A stretch of 64,000 nucleotides of DNA, from contig CAMWBY010000008.1 of the NCBI GenBank assembly GCA_947172645.1, positions 97,957 to 161,956 of the forward strand, read 5' to 3'. This DNA is from an uncultured Lachnospiraceae bacterium (GTDB lineage Bacteria > Bacillota > Clostridia > Lachnospirales > Lachnospiraceae). Positions within the stretch are counted from its first letter, which is position 1. Every line of letters begins with the position of its first letter. A program made the position numbers and the translations under genes. Below are positions 1 to 9,369 of this stretch, in pieces. A model generated the notes under the pieces. The model was given only the letters and a program-made list of their open reading frames with translations, was not told where the DNA came from and searched no databases.

Positions 1-784
1 GCGCTGCAGCCGATACCGACGCATCCTCGCCTAATTGGTTCTTTAAGAAAGTATCGCACAATTCTTTCGCAAAGTCCATAGGATATAACTGCATAATTGT
101 GGAATCAACCAAATCTTCTATCTGCATACGGAACGCAATCTTGACGAAAGTGCCTGCCAGGAACGGTGCAATATCACCGCCGGATTTAAAGGCCGTCAAG
201 TCAACCAGGCTGGCTTCCGGAGGACTGATATCAATCATCTTGTCTAACATCGTTGACAAGGACGTCGCCGAAGAGCCCATCATCTGATTCATCGCCTCGG
301 AAATCGCACTCAGATGCAGTTCCCCCAGCTCTCCGTCTGTGTTGCTTCCGTCACCACCCATCATAAGGTCGGTGATAACTTTTACATCATGTTCTTTCAG
401 AACCAGAATATTAGAGCCGTCAAGACCTACCGTATATTTTATTTGAATAAACACACACGGCTTCTCGTATTCAGACAGCACGTTCTCCCACTTAGCCAAA
501 GTAACCACCGGCGTCGTGATATTAACCTTGCGGTTAACCAACGAAAACAGCGTGGTCGCCGAAGAACCCATGCTGATGTTGGCCACCTCGCCGATTGCAT
601 CCTTCTCCATGTCTGTCATAAGAGAATCATCTATATCTCCCCCCGATGACGCTGCAGGCGGTGTCGGTGGCGCGGCCGGCGCCGGAGCCTCAGGTTCCTT
701 CGGTGCTGCCGGTGCCGCACTGCTTGGTGCATCCATACCACTTAAGAGTGCATTTATTTCGTCTTGTGATAACATTCCGTCCAT
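1..784 (-). CDS. fliY: FliY, flagellar motor switch/CheY-P phosphatase, C-terminus beyond window
   Basis: Reading leftwards from an ATG at 784, the frame stays open to base 1, so residues 1-261 are present and the C-terminal FliN-like part lies outside. The N-terminus MDGMLSQDEINALLSG is the CheY-P-binding peptide shared with FliM. A Pro/Ala/Glu-rich linker follows, then two CheC-type phosphatase motifs (EKDAIGEVANISMG at about 60 and SEAMNQMMG at about 155). In Firmicutes FliY sits in the C-ring and dephosphorylates CheY-P. It starts 4 bases after the fliM stop, so the two are certainly co-transcribed. Family assignment is secure; the missing end cannot be judged. Confidence 0.95.
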   Translation of the reverse strand, partial: MDGMLSQDEINALLSGMDAPSSAAPAAPKEPEAPAPAAPPTPPAASSGGDIDDSLMTDMEKDAIGEVANISMGSSATTLFSLVNRKVNITTPVVTLAKWENVLSEYEKPCVFIQIKYTVGLDGSNILVLKEHDVKVITDLMMGGDGSNTDGELGELHLSAISEAMNQMMGSSATSLSTMLDKMIDISPPEASLVDLTAFKSGGDIAPFLAGTFVKIAFRMQIEDLVDSTIMQLYPMDFAKELCDTFLKNQLGEDASVSAAA

Positions 785-788
785 GCCT

Positions 789-1769
789 TTATTCCCCCTC
801 TCTGACTACCGATGTGACCCTCACAGCATATTTATCCTTGCTGGAGCCCGGTAAAGCGGTAAACTTCCTGATATTGCCGACATATACATTCAAATCATTC
901 TCCACGTCGGTATCTAAACGTATAATATCCCCGACTTGAATATTGACAAAATCGTTCACCGCAACTTTTGTCCTGCCAAGTACCGCTTTCACAGGAACGT
1001 CTACCCTTCTAATCAGAGCCTCGATATATTCCTCGAAGTCCTCCTCTCTCTGCTCCTGCATATTCGCATACCAATACTTGGTATTCAATTTATCCATGAC
1101 TGATTCAAGCGTGAAGAACGGAAGGCATATATTCATAAATCCTTCCACATCGCCTATCTTCATATTTAATGTAACAATCGCAATCATGTCATTCGGTGCA
1201 ATTACCTGGGCGAACTGGGAGTTTGTCTCAATCCTCTCCATCATCGGGTTCAGGTCGACGACATTCTTCCACGGTTCACGCATAAGCTGCATACACACCA
1301 CCATCATTTTCTCGATGATAGTCATTTCTATTTCCGTAAAATCGCGGTTCTTGTCAAGCGGTTCTCCCGCCCCGCCAAGCATCCTGTCAATCATCGCATA
1401 TCCAAGCTGCGTCGCCAACTCTATGATAATCGTACCGCCAAGCGGTTGGAAATTGACAATACCCAGAATAACCGGATTCGATAGGGCATTGGTAAACTCT
1501 GAGAAAATAACCGTTTCAGAACTTGCCACGGAAATCTGTATATTCTTCCTAAGATAAATCGGAAGGCTGGTCGATAGCAGCCGCCCATAATGCTCATATA
1601 TTATTTCCAATGTACGCAGATGCTCTTTCGAGAACTTGGTCGGACGTTTGAAGTCGTAGTTCTTCACCTGCTTATCACTGCTGTCACTCATATCATCTGC
1701 ATCAATTTCACCGCTGCTCAGCGCGGCAAGCAGATTGTCAATCTCATTTTGAGATAGTACCTCTCCCAC
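789..1769 (-). CDS. fliM: FliM, flagellar motor switch protein
   Basis: A 326-residue C-ring protein that binds phospho-CheY and sets rotation direction. The N-terminal motif GEVLSQNEIDNLLAAL is the CheY-P docking peptide. The middle domain contains GGAGEP (about 130-137), and the C-terminal ~80 residues resemble FliN. The start is a GTG at 1769 with a strong AGGAGGTGA site seven bases upstream. Its length is normal for the family. It lies between fliL and fliY, as in the B. subtilis fla/che operon. Confidence 0.96.
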   Translation of the reverse strand: MGEVLSQNEIDNLLAALSSGEIDADDMSDSSDKQVKNYDFKRPTKFSKEHLRTLEIIYEHYGRLLSTSLPIYLRKNIQISVASSETVIFSEFTNALSNPVILGIVNFQPLGGTIIIELATQLGYAMIDRMLGGAGEPLDKNRDFTEIEMTIIEKMMVVCMQLMREPWKNVVDLNPMMERIETNSQFAQVIAPNDMIAIVTLNMKIGDVEGFMNICLPFFTLESVMDKLNTKYWYANMQEQREEDFEEYIEALIRRVDVPVKAVLGRTKVAVNDFVNIQVGDIIRLDTDVENDLNVYVGNIRKFTALPGSSKDKYAVRVTSVVREGE

Positions 1770-1803
1770 GAAAGTTCACCTCCTGTGGCACTTATTAAAG
1801 AAA

Positions 1804-2325
1804 TTACTGGTACATAATATCACTAAACGCCACATTAAAGATAAACTCGGAATCGAACATATCCTGAATTCTTTTCAATATCTCTTCTTTAATCTGATCC
1901 TGGTTATTTCTTGCTTCTTCCAAAGTATACTGGCTGTACACATCATTAATCTCACTCTTAATCAGGCTCTCACGGTCCGCCAGGCCTTCCCCGTATGTCT
2001 TGTATCCCTTATCTTTCGTATTCATAGATAAAGTGATGGTCGCAATAAAGAAATGCGGTTCCCCTTCTTCATCCAGTTTCAAGGGCATTGTCATCTTCTC
2101 GGAAATGTCATATGTCGCAATCTCGGACATCGGTATATCCGGCACAGACATATCTTCCCCATTGCCGTCCGCCGCAAGTTCCAGATTGAGTGCAGTGGCA
2201 ATATTGTCCACCAACGCCGCCGTCTTCCTGGAAGTACCCACCACGCTAAACATCATAATAGCCGTCAATACGATGTTAACGATTAATAATGCCAGTACGA
2301 TAATAGAAATCAGATTCTTCTTCAT
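1804..2325 (-). CDS. fliL: FliL, flagellar basal-body-associated protein
   Basis: A 173-residue protein with one N-terminal membrane helix (about residues 5-28) and an extracytoplasmic domain. FliL associates with the MotA/MotB stator and supports torque or stator recruitment. The N-terminus MKKNLISIIVLALLIVN and the C-terminal acidic/amphipathic half fit FliL of Clostridia. Sequence identity in this family is low, so position between motB and fliM is an important part of the call. Confidence 0.88.
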   Translation of the reverse strand: MKKNLISIIVLALLIVNIVLTAIMMFSVVGTSRKTAALVDNIATALNLELAADGNGEDMSVPDIPMSEIATYDISEKMTMPLKLDEEGEPHFFIATITLSMNTKDKGYKTYGEGLADRESLIKSEINDVYSQYTLEEARNNQDQIKEEILKRIQDMFDSEFIFNVAFSDIMYQ

Positions 2326-2414
2326 GACTGTAAGCTTCTCCTTTATACACTTTCTAAATTGTTTTGATAAACTACCGTCAACAGACCCTTATAAGACGTT
2401 TGTTAATCCTGTAA

Positions 2415-3221
2415 TTAATATGCGCTCAGCGAGTTGTATATCTTAATCTCAACTCTTCTGTTCCGGGTTCTCCCCTCAGCCGTGGAATTATCGGCGACAG
2501 GTACATATTCCCCCCTGCCTGAATGTTTGACTTTCGCCGGGTCTAAATTCGTAACCGACAGAAGATAATCAAACACCGACAACGCACGCCCGGAACTCAA
2601 TTCATTATTATTGGAATACTTAGCGCCGGACATCGGTACATTGTCCGTATGTCCTTCAATCTCAATCGTCCCTTCAGCGTACCGCTCCAAAATCGCGCCA
2701 ACCTGGTCTAACACAGGTTTCGCCTCGTCCTTAAGCAGTGTGCTCCCCGAATCAAAAAGCAACGCCCCCTTCAAGGTAAGCTGCACGTACTGGGATGTAA
2801 TCTCGATATCAATCTCACGCCCCATGTCCTTCTCGTCTATTGCTTCCTGTATCTTCTCGGAAAGCTCCTCAGATTCTTCCATCTGCGCCTCTTCCATCTG
2901 TTCCTTCACCTTCGCCACATCTTCATCGACGACTTCCCCAGATTCCATCTTACCCGTACTGTTAATGAAATCATCCAGTTCATTGAGCTGGCTTACGCCA
3001 TTGCTAATCAGCATGCCGTCACCGATTGCGGAAGCTCCCGCGTCAAACACGGAAAACATCTGATTAAAAGATGCGGCTATCTGTTCCTGCTTATCTTCAT
3101 CAATCGTAGACATCGCAAACAGAAGGACGAAGAAACAAAGTAGCAGGTTCATCAAGTCGCCAAACGTGGTTTGCCACGCAGGCGCGCCTTTCGGCGGCTC
3201 ATCTGGCTTCCTGTTAGCCAT
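2415..3221 (-). CDS. motB: MotB, flagellar stator protein with OmpA-like peptidoglycan-binding domain
   Basis: Stator subunit that couples proton (or sodium) flow to rotation and anchors the stator to peptidoglycan. The single membrane helix contains TFGDLMNLLLCFF with the ion-binding Asp at about residue 22. A long Glu/Met-rich helical linker follows, then an OmpA/MotB domain with EGHTDNVPMSG and GRALSVFDYLL (about 185-260). I place the start at the ATG at 3221 (MANRKPDEPP) because GGAGGTGA lies five bases upstream. This overlaps the motA stop by 8 bases. A longer frame to 3242 has no better ribosome site. Confidence 0.94.
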   Translation of the reverse strand: MANRKPDEPPKGAPAWQTTFGDLMNLLLCFFVLLFAMSTIDEDKQEQIAASFNQMFSVFDAGASAIGDGMLISNGVSQLNELDDFINSTGKMESGEVVDEDVAKVKEQMEEAQMEESEELSEKIQEAIDEKDMGREIDIEITSQYVQLTLKGALLFDSGSTLLKDEAKPVLDQVGAILERYAEGTIEIEGHTDNVPMSGAKYSNNNELSSGRALSVFDYLLSVTNLDPAKVKHSGRGEYVPVADNSTAEGRTRNRRVEIKIYNSLSAY

Positions 3222-4011
3222 TCGCTTCACCTCCGAGCTCATCCTCCGAAGACGTCCTGTCGCCCGGCGCCAGGAAGGACTTCAATTTCTCTTCTATGAC
3301 ACGTGGGTTCTCGCCTGCCTGGATAGACAGAAGGCCCTCAATCTCTATCTCTTTCACCATCATCTCTTCTGCGTTCTTGCCTTTCAGCTTCGCAGCCACC
3401 GGCGCGCATATCCAGTTGGCAAGGACAGCGCCATACAAGGTAGTTACAAGCGCGACCGCCATATTCGGTCCGATGGAAGCAAAATCCGATAAGTCCCTCA
3501 GCATGTTAATCAGACCAATCAGCGTACCAATCATACCCCACGCAGGGCCCATCGCGCCGACATTCTCCCAGAAACCGATTTTGTCTTTATGCCTGCTCTC
3601 CACACTGGCGAGCTCCGTCTCCATAATGGCGCGCACAAGCTCCGGGTCAGTACCGTCCACCACAAGCAGGATTCCTTTCTTAAGGAAATCGTCCTCAATC
3701 TCCCCCGCCGCTTCTTCCAGGGAAAGCAATCCCTCTTTACGGGCAACATTGGAGAGGTCTATTATCTTCTGAATAATCTCGGGAACATTCAGGGCCGACA
3801 TCTTAAAAATCAATTTAATACTCTTAAGGCCGCCCAGGAAATCAGGCAGTGTATAACTCGCAAGTATACACATGAAAGAACCACCAAAAGTAATCAGTGC
3901 CGACGGCGCATCCGCGAAGCCTGTCAATACCTCAAACCCCTTGCCGAACACCATACCAAAGATCATTAAGATAAAACATACTACCAAACCGATAACTGAA
4001 GCTATATCCAT
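3214..4011 (-). CDS. motA: MotA, flagellar stator protein
   Basis: A 265-residue four-helix membrane protein of the MotA/TolQ/ExbB family. Helix pairs lie at about 5-50 and 150-200 with a large cytoplasmic loop between, which in the family contacts FliG. WGMIGTLIGLINMLR and ALVTTLYGAVLANWICAP are the typical helix 3 and helix 4 signatures. It forms the stator with MotB, whose start overlaps the end of this gene, indicating coupled translation. Confidence 0.95.
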   Translation of the reverse strand: MDIASVIGLVVCFILMIFGMVFGKGFEVLTGFADAPSALITFGGSFMCILASYTLPDFLGGLKSIKLIFKMSALNVPEIIQKIIDLSNVARKEGLLSLEEAAGEIEDDFLKKGILLVVDGTDPELVRAIMETELASVESRHKDKIGFWENVGAMGPAWGMIGTLIGLINMLRDLSDFASIGPNMAVALVTTLYGAVLANWICAPVAAKLKGKNAEEMMVKEIEIEGLLSIQAGENPRVIEEKLKSFLAPGDRTSSEDELGGEANG

Positions 4012-4030
4012 CTGTAATCACCCATTTACA

Positions 4031-4216
4031 CTAATCTGCAAAAATATCCTTTCTATACGATTTTACTAAATTTTTCACTTCTTGTCTACTTTCTTTTACA
4101 ATTATTTTCCGTCCGGTCGTAAAGGACAAAACGGTATCCGGCGTCTCCTCGACAAGCTCCAGCAAGTCTGGATTTACAAGAACTTTCACGCCATTAATCT
4201 TCGTGACTTCTATCAT
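4031..4216 (-). CDS. flbD: FlbD family flagellar protein
   Basis: A 61-residue soluble protein, MIEVTKINGVKVLVNPDLLE and following. It matches the short FlbD/SwrD family found upstream of motA in Firmicutes fla operons; in B. subtilis SwrD raises flagellar torque. The ATG at 4216 is preferred over an in-frame codon at 4243 because AGGGGTGG lies just upstream. It is the first gene after the promoter at 4291-4319 and begins the flbD-motA-motB-fliL-fliM-fliY part of the operon. Confidence 0.85.
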   Translation of the reverse strand: MIEVTKINGVKVLVNPDLLELVEETPDTVLSFTTGRKIIVKESRQEVKNLVKSYRKDIFAD

Positions 4217-4290
4217 GACACCACCCCTGCATCTAACTAACATATACGTTGTAAGTATGTAAAAAAATATTTAAACCATAGAACTTTTAT

Positions 4291-4319
4291 ATTTTACCAC
4301 ACTTCTCAGAAAACTGCAA
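4291..4319 (-). promoter_or_regulatory. Predicted sigma-A promoter for flbD-motA-motB
   Basis: On the minus strand TTGCAG (4319-4314) and TAAAAT (4296-4291) are separated by 17 bases. This is a near-consensus housekeeping promoter about 75 bases upstream of flbD. It suggests the motor genes can be transcribed separately from the hook genes upstream. Confidence 0.6.
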
Positions 4320-4426
4320 AAAAAAGACCCAAAAAAGTCTGACAAAAATTGCCATGGAAAAGAAGCCGATACTGATAAAAACATCCAAATCCAAAATTAG
4401 TACACGAAAAAAAGTAATCCGTAAAA

Positions 4427-4454
4427 GAGGAACTCCCTAAACAGGAAGTTCCTC
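4427..4454 (-). terminator. Hairpin after flgE
   Basis: The inverted repeat of GAGGAACT(T/C)CCT arms (4427-4438 and 4443-4454) has a short loop and one mismatch, and on the minus strand is followed by a run of four T and later T-rich sequence. It lies 24 bases beyond the flgE stop. The weak T run means termination may be partial. Confidence 0.55.
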
Positions 4455-4477
4455 CCACGATACATTCTTTTATAATA

Positions 4478-6490
4478 TTATCTCTTCAGATTGACAAGCT
4501 CCTCCAGAAGCGTGTCGGAAGTGGTGATGATACGGCTGTTCGCCTGGAAACCACGCTGTGTGGTAATCATCGTGGTAAACTCGGAGGACAAGTCCACGTT
4601 ACTCATCTCCAGTACGCCGGAAGTCATGGAGCCGCCGCTCTCCGTGATATCCTTGCCCACGCCGTCGAACTCGCCGGAGTTCATGGTCGCGGTATACAGG
4701 TTGTTGCCGGCCTTGGAAAGACCGGAGGCATTGGCAAACTCCGCCACCGCAATCTGGCCTAACAGTTTCGTAAGCCCGTTGTCATAAGATGCGGTAATCC
4801 TGCCGTCCTGCCCTACCTCGATGCCAATCAGCTCGCCCGGCTTGCGGCCCGCGCCGATGGAACTGCTCTCGATGGAGCCGGCCGTATACTCCAACGTACA
4901 CTTCTTGCCGTTACCGAAATTGTTGACGGATGAGAAGTCGATTTCGATATCGTTAAACTGGCCCAAGTCGATGATATTCCCTGTCATGGTCGATGCGGAA
5001 GGGTTAAAGTTAAGCGTCGCCGTCTTGCTTCCCTGCGTCCCGATATAGGAGAAGGTACCCAAATCATGGTCGAACACAAGCCTGTTGCCCTTATTGTTCT
5101 CCGTTATCTGAATCTGCGCGGCGCCGTCCTGACCAATCCAGTCGATGGCGTAACTCTTGCCGTTCACCGCCTCCAGGCCATAGACCTGGGATAAGATTTT
5201 CTCCTGGTTCTCCGTGCTTGTATCAGCCGGGTCCAGTATTACGCCGAAGTTCTTCGTGCCGTCAAAATAGGAAGCCTCCAGTGTCTCGAAGGTACCGGTG
5301 AAAGAAACATCCACCTCATCATTGTTGACCACAACTTTTATACTGCCCGCATCTACGCCTTTCAATCCTTCAAACAGCTTCGTCCAAGCGGCATCGTCCA
5401 TCTCTTTGGCTTTTCCGTCATCCCCCTTCATGCTGTACTTGTTTGTCGTGGAATCATACAGCAGATTGTAAGGTGCCTTCTCCAACTGGTCTTTCGTCAG
5501 CTTTACCGAGCCTTCTACTTTAACCGACGCGCCTGCCGCGACATCTCCTGCCGCATTCGGGTCAATGACCTTAATGGAATCGCCGGCAGCTATCATCATG
5601 GGATTATCTTTGAAATCTTTCAGGATATTCTCAAGCGTCTTGTTCACGGAGAACTTCCCGTCCGGCGTGTAGGTCACGCCGGACACCATATCGTATCTCT
5701 GTGTTGTAACTTTGTTCGCCGTTTCGCCAAAGGTTGCAATCTGCTCAATATTCTCCAGGCCATACTTCTTAACAAGCGATACCCCGTCGCCGTCCAGAAT
5801 ATCGTCAAGCTGCACACGGAACTCGTCGTCGTCGCCCGTGCCGTGGAAGCTGAACTTCGCCGTATACTTATAACCCTGCGCATCGAAGAAAATCAAGGTA
5901 CGCACCGCGCCTGCCGTGCTGTTAATCGAAGGGTCCTGCTTATCCAAGATACCCGTCACGTATGCCAGGGTAGTCGCCTCCGGCGGGGACTCTAAATTGC
6001 TCTTATGCATAACCGTCAGGGCGGATACCACGTCCTTCTTGATATCCCCTGTCTCCGGGTCAACCTGCCAACCCATAACCATATAGCCGGTGTTGGCCAT
6101 AACAAGATTTCCCGCGCCGTCCACGGTGAAGGAACCGTCCCTTGTGAAGAAATTCTGGGAACCGTCGTTCACCACGAAGAAGGACTCGCCCTCAATCATG
6201 ATATCCCAAGGGTTATTGGTGGACTGTGCGGAACCCTGCGAAGTAATCGCCGTGGAGATGGCGCCTGTCTTCGCGCCCAGACCAATCTGCCTGGGGTTGA
6301 TACCGCCGCGCCCCGTGGAATCGCTTGCGCCGGACGCCGCCTGGGTTGTCTGGTACAGCAAGTCGCTGAATACCATGTTCTGTGATTTATATGCCGTCGT
6401 GTTAACGTTTGCAATGTTATTACCGATAACATCCATTCTGGTCTGGTGCGTCTTAAGACCTGCAACACCAGAGAACAATGATCTCATCAT
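4478..6490 (-). CDS. flgE: FlgE, flagellar hook protein (long form)
   Basis: A 670-residue rod/hook-family protein. The N-terminal flg_bb_rod signature (LFSGVAGLKTHQTRMDVIGN, about 4-23) and the C-terminal signature with MITTQRGFQANSRIITTSD are both clear. Length is well above the ~260-440 residues common for this family, and the extra sequence lies in the variable middle (about 250-480), which faces outward in hooks. FlgE polymerises into the universal joint between rod and filament. Two ATGs (6490 and 6487) follow a GGAGGT site. Confidence 0.94.
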   Translation of the reverse strand: MMRSLFSGVAGLKTHQTRMDVIGNNIANVNTTAYKSQNMVFSDLLYQTTQAASGASDSTGRGGINPRQIGLGAKTGAISTAITSQGSAQSTNNPWDIMIEGESFFVVNDGSQNFFTRDGSFTVDGAGNLVMANTGYMVMGWQVDPETGDIKKDVVSALTVMHKSNLESPPEATTLAYVTGILDKQDPSINSTAGAVRTLIFFDAQGYKYTAKFSFHGTGDDDEFRVQLDDILDGDGVSLVKKYGLENIEQIATFGETANKVTTQRYDMVSGVTYTPDGKFSVNKTLENILKDFKDNPMMIAAGDSIKVIDPNAAGDVAAGASVKVEGSVKLTKDQLEKAPYNLLYDSTTNKYSMKGDDGKAKEMDDAAWTKLFEGLKGVDAGSIKVVVNNDEVDVSFTGTFETLEASYFDGTKNFGVILDPADTSTENQEKILSQVYGLEAVNGKSYAIDWIGQDGAAQIQITENNKGNRLVFDHDLGTFSYIGTQGSKTATLNFNPSASTMTGNIIDLGQFNDIEIDFSSVNNFGNGKKCTLEYTAGSIESSSIGAGRKPGELIGIEVGQDGRITASYDNGLTKLLGQIAVAEFANASGLSKAGNNLYTATMNSGEFDGVGKDITESGGSMTSGVLEMSNVDLSSEFTTMITTQRGFQANSRIITTSDTLLEELVNLKR

Positions 6491-6632
6491 AGTGATATGA
6501 CCTCCTTAATCTGTCTTAGAATAGGAACCGTGAAGCAATCGCTTTAAGCGCTATCTCATGAAACCGCCTGAAGGCAATTGCTTCTCTGCCCGCGTCTGTC
6601 ATTCCGGGGCATCAGCCTCCATAAAGGTCCGG

Positions 6633-7037
6633 CTAAATAATTACGGCTCCGTCAATATTGGTAAATATATTCTCATTGGTTTCTGTCTGATCCATGGCTG
6701 TGATGACCGTCTGATTCGGCACATTCACGATAAATGCCAACGAATCCACGATAACCAACGATTCGTTGATTCCTTTTGCTTCCGCCTTGGCCGCTCCCAT
6801 ATTGAGGCGCTCCACCTGCTCTTTTGTCAGCTCGATATTCCTGTCGATAAGCCGGTTGGCCGCATGTTTGGAGAACTTCACCTCGCCGTCCTGCCTGATA
6901 CCGTCCGTCTTGCCCGATAAGATATCCTGGAAACTCGGCGCATCCTGTCCCGCCACTTGGGCCTGCTGTCTGCCTGTACCGAGGTATTGGTGCTGCAGCC
7001 GTTCTATGGAAAGGAATTGGTTGCCTTGAATCTTCAT
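6633..7037 (-). CDS. Flagellar operon protein of the TIGR02530 type
   Basis: A 134-residue soluble protein with the recognisable core HAANRLIDRNIELTKEQVERL and a C-terminal strand-rich part containing SLAFIVNVPNQTVITAMD. Small proteins of this type sit between flgD and flgE in Firmicutes flagellar operons. Their function is not established; position suggests a hook-assembly role. The 142 bases between this gene and flgE hold no obvious signal beyond the flgE ribosome site. Confidence 0.82.
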   Translation of the reverse strand: MKIQGNQFLSIERLQHQYLGTGRQQAQVAGQDAPSFQDILSGKTDGIRQDGEVKFSKHAANRLIDRNIELTKEQVERLNMGAAKAEAKGINESLVIVDSLAFIVNVPNQTVITAMDQTETNENIFTNIDGAVII

Positions 7038-7077
7038 ATTCTCTCCTCCTTGAGATGGCTACTGCCGCCTCCGGCGG

Positions 7078-7803
7078 CTACTCTGTGTCGGAATCACCCT
7101 TCGGCGGCTTCGTGCCATCGTCGTTGTCACCGTCTCCGTCGCCTCCGTCGTCATCGCCGCCCGGATTCGGAGTGATTTCCTCCATTCTCTTTACATATTC
7201 CTTCATACCGTCAATATAATCGTCTGTGAGGAAGCTCTTCTGATAATCGTCCATGCTGTCGTAAATCTCTTTCAGCCTCTCCACCTTCTCCCTGTCGGCG
7301 TCTGTCAGAAGGCCGATTTCAGGAAGCTTTCTGTAAATATCCACAAACTCCGCCGCAAGCGCGTATGCATCCAGATATTTCTCATCCGCCACTTTATCCA
7401 AATCATCCAAGGAGTACAACTCTCCGCCGATGGATAAATAAGCCTTGTTATTCTCGTATACCACATAGTCCACATTGCCCTGTACCTGGGTCGTCCTGCC
7501 CGCGCTGTCCGTAACTTTCATCAGCACTGTCTGGCCCACCAAAGTGGATGCCCTGGATAATTCCAGTGTGGCGCTCATGTTCTGCATCTGCTCCAATTCG
7601 GAGAAAGTCGCAAACTGCGAAATATATTCGGTATTGGATGTTGGCTCCAAGGGGTCCTGGTATTTCATCTGCGCCACCAATAGCTGCAGGAACGCATCTT
7701 TGTCCAGGTTCGAGCCTGTTTTCTTCTCATTCTTTTTGGCCATGGAAGCGGCTGTCTGCTGCTCGACGAACTTGCCGTCTTTTACTTCTTGTACTACGCC
7801 CAT
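7078..7803 (-). CDS. flgD: FlgD, hook-capping scaffold protein, with acidic tail
   Basis: FlgD caps the growing hook and adds FlgE subunits. The N-terminal FlgD motif DAFLQLLVAQMKYQDPLEP (about 36-54), followed by NTEYISQFATFSELEQM, is diagnostic. After about residue 130 the protein departs from typical FlgD. The last ~28 residues are an Asp/Gly-rich tail (GGDDDGGDGDGDNDDG, then a Lys/Pro patch). That tail resembles the acidic segment of the secreted protein at 20580-25601 in composition. The gene is between fliK and the TIGR02530-type gene. Confidence 0.9.
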   Translation of the reverse strand: MGVVQEVKDGKFVEQQTAASMAKKNEKKTGSNLDKDAFLQLLVAQMKYQDPLEPTSNTEYISQFATFSELEQMQNMSATLELSRASTLVGQTVLMKVTDSAGRTTQVQGNVDYVVYENNKAYLSIGGELYSLDDLDKVADEKYLDAYALAAEFVDIYRKLPEIGLLTDADREKVERLKEIYDSMDDYQKSFLTDDYIDGMKEYVKRMEEITPNPGGDDDGGDGDGDNDDGTKPPKGDSDTE

Positions 7804-7834
7804 ATAGTCTCTCCTTTCTTTGCTGCGATTTCCG

Positions 7835-9325
7835 TTACGCCGTGTAATCTACGGTATTTCCATTTGCCTGCATCATCTCCACTGCAATCCGTTCGGATTC
7901 TTCCATCGGCGCAAGGTCTTCCTCGCCCTCAAGTTCATCCAGGTTGATTCTCCTCATGCCCTTGGACGCTTTACCCTGCTGACGCTTCGCATCCGCCTGC
8001 TCCTGGGAGAACTGCTGCTGCCCGTACTCATGGTTGGCAACCGTAACCTCCACCGCGTCAACCTTGATTCCCTGTTCCTCGAACTGGTTCTTAAGCTGGA
8101 TGAGCTGTGTCTCGATAACCGCGCGCACCGTCTCGTTCTGAGTCGTAAACTGTGCCGTTATCGCACCGTCTTTGGCTGCAATCTGCACATTGACCGTCCC
8201 AAGGCTTGCGGGATGAAGCTGCATCTCCATATGCTGTGACTCGGCTTTCAGGTTGATTTTCATGTACTCCATAATCTGGTCCATGATTTCCTGTGTCTGC
8301 GCCGACTGATAACTTTCGTTCACGGGCGCAGGCGCCTCGCTCACTTCCGCCGGTTTATCAGGCATCTGTAAGAAAGCATTGCCTGTGGCATGGCCTTCTC
8401 CTTTTCCGGTATCCGCGGAAGAATTCTTCTCCTGGGCTTTGCCGCTCACCTGTACTTCCTCTTTCGGAGCGTCCGTCACTTCTTCCGTCACGCTCTTGCT
8501 ACCGCTTTGGTCATCCACGGTCACTTTTACCTGAACCGTCTCGCCGTTCTTCTGGACGGAAACCGTATAATCTTTCATGCCCTCCAAACTCTCTTCCGGC
8601 GCCTCCGGCATTTCCAAATTGTCCTGTACAACCCCGACGTCCTGTACATCCGTCTCGCTGCCCTTAGCGACAATCTGTTTCAGCAAGGCGTCCATCTCTT
8701 CTTCGGACATCCCCAACTCTTCCTGCAGGTTTCCAAGGCTCTCATCCGCCAAAGCGACAAGATTCTGGAGATGGTTATACAATCCTGCATCGGTCACCAG
8801 AGCCAGTTCATCGGTACTGCCTGATATCTGCAGCAAAAGCTGTTTCAGGTTATCCACATCGAACAATCCCACTGCAGTCAATCCTAAAATCGCCATGGCT
8901 TCTTCCACTTCTTCCGGCGTCACGCCCATCTCTTCGGCGATATCCTGTACAAGCTGCTCGGCCGATTCTTCCGTCGTTTCCACGGCTTCCTGCGTTTCTG
9001 CATCCTGGACAACCTTGCCGCTGTTATCCTGCTGCATCGTATCCTCGGTCTTACCCGCATCCGACGCCGGCTGTTTCTCAGCGCCTTGCACCGTCTGGCC
9101 TGCCTGTTCTGTCTGAACCGTATTCACTGCTGTGCCTGCCTGGCTGACTGCGGCTGCCGCTCCGGCCAATTCTGATTTCAGGTTCGTAATGCTGCCGTTT
9201 ACCTTACTCATAACCTGGCCGAAACTGGCGTTTGCAGATTCATCCTGTCTCGCCGCCTGTCCTGTCTGGTTTGCCGCCTGAACTGCTCCGGCAGCAAACA
9301 GGGCGTTCACATTCTTTACAGTCAT
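7835..9325 (-). CDS. fliK: FliK, flagellar hook-length control protein
   Basis: A 496-residue protein with a long low-complexity Gln/Glu/Ala-rich N-terminal half (secreted ruler) and a C-terminal Flg_hook domain. That domain contains LQLHPASLGTVNVQIAAKDG and AVIETQLIQLKNQFEEQGI (about 365-430). FliK measures hook length and switches the export apparatus from hook to filament substrates through FlhB. ATG at 9325 follows AAAGGAGGAGAG. The N-terminal half is too divergent to align, as is usual. Confidence 0.92.
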   Translation of the reverse strand: MTVKNVNALFAAGAVQAANQTGQAARQDESANASFGQVMSKVNGSITNLKSELAGAAAAVSQAGTAVNTVQTEQAGQTVQGAEKQPASDAGKTEDTMQQDNSGKVVQDAETQEAVETTEESAEQLVQDIAEEMGVTPEEVEEAMAILGLTAVGLFDVDNLKQLLLQISGSTDELALVTDAGLYNHLQNLVALADESLGNLQEELGMSEEEMDALLKQIVAKGSETDVQDVGVVQDNLEMPEAPEESLEGMKDYTVSVQKNGETVQVKVTVDDQSGSKSVTEEVTDAPKEEVQVSGKAQEKNSSADTGKGEGHATGNAFLQMPDKPAEVSEAPAPVNESYQSAQTQEIMDQIMEYMKINLKAESQHMEMQLHPASLGTVNVQIAAKDGAITAQFTTQNETVRAVIETQLIQLKNQFEEQGIKVDAVEVTVANHEYGQQQFSQEQADAKRQQGKASKGMRRINLDELEGEEDLAPMEESERIAVEMMQANGNTVDYTA

Positions 9326-9369
9326 ACTCTCTCCTCCTTTCTTTAATTATCAATGTACATATATAATGA

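Noticed and set aside
4323..4350. Second terminator in the flgE-flbD gap
   Set aside because: AGAC/GTCT forms only a four-pair stem before the T run, too weak to call.
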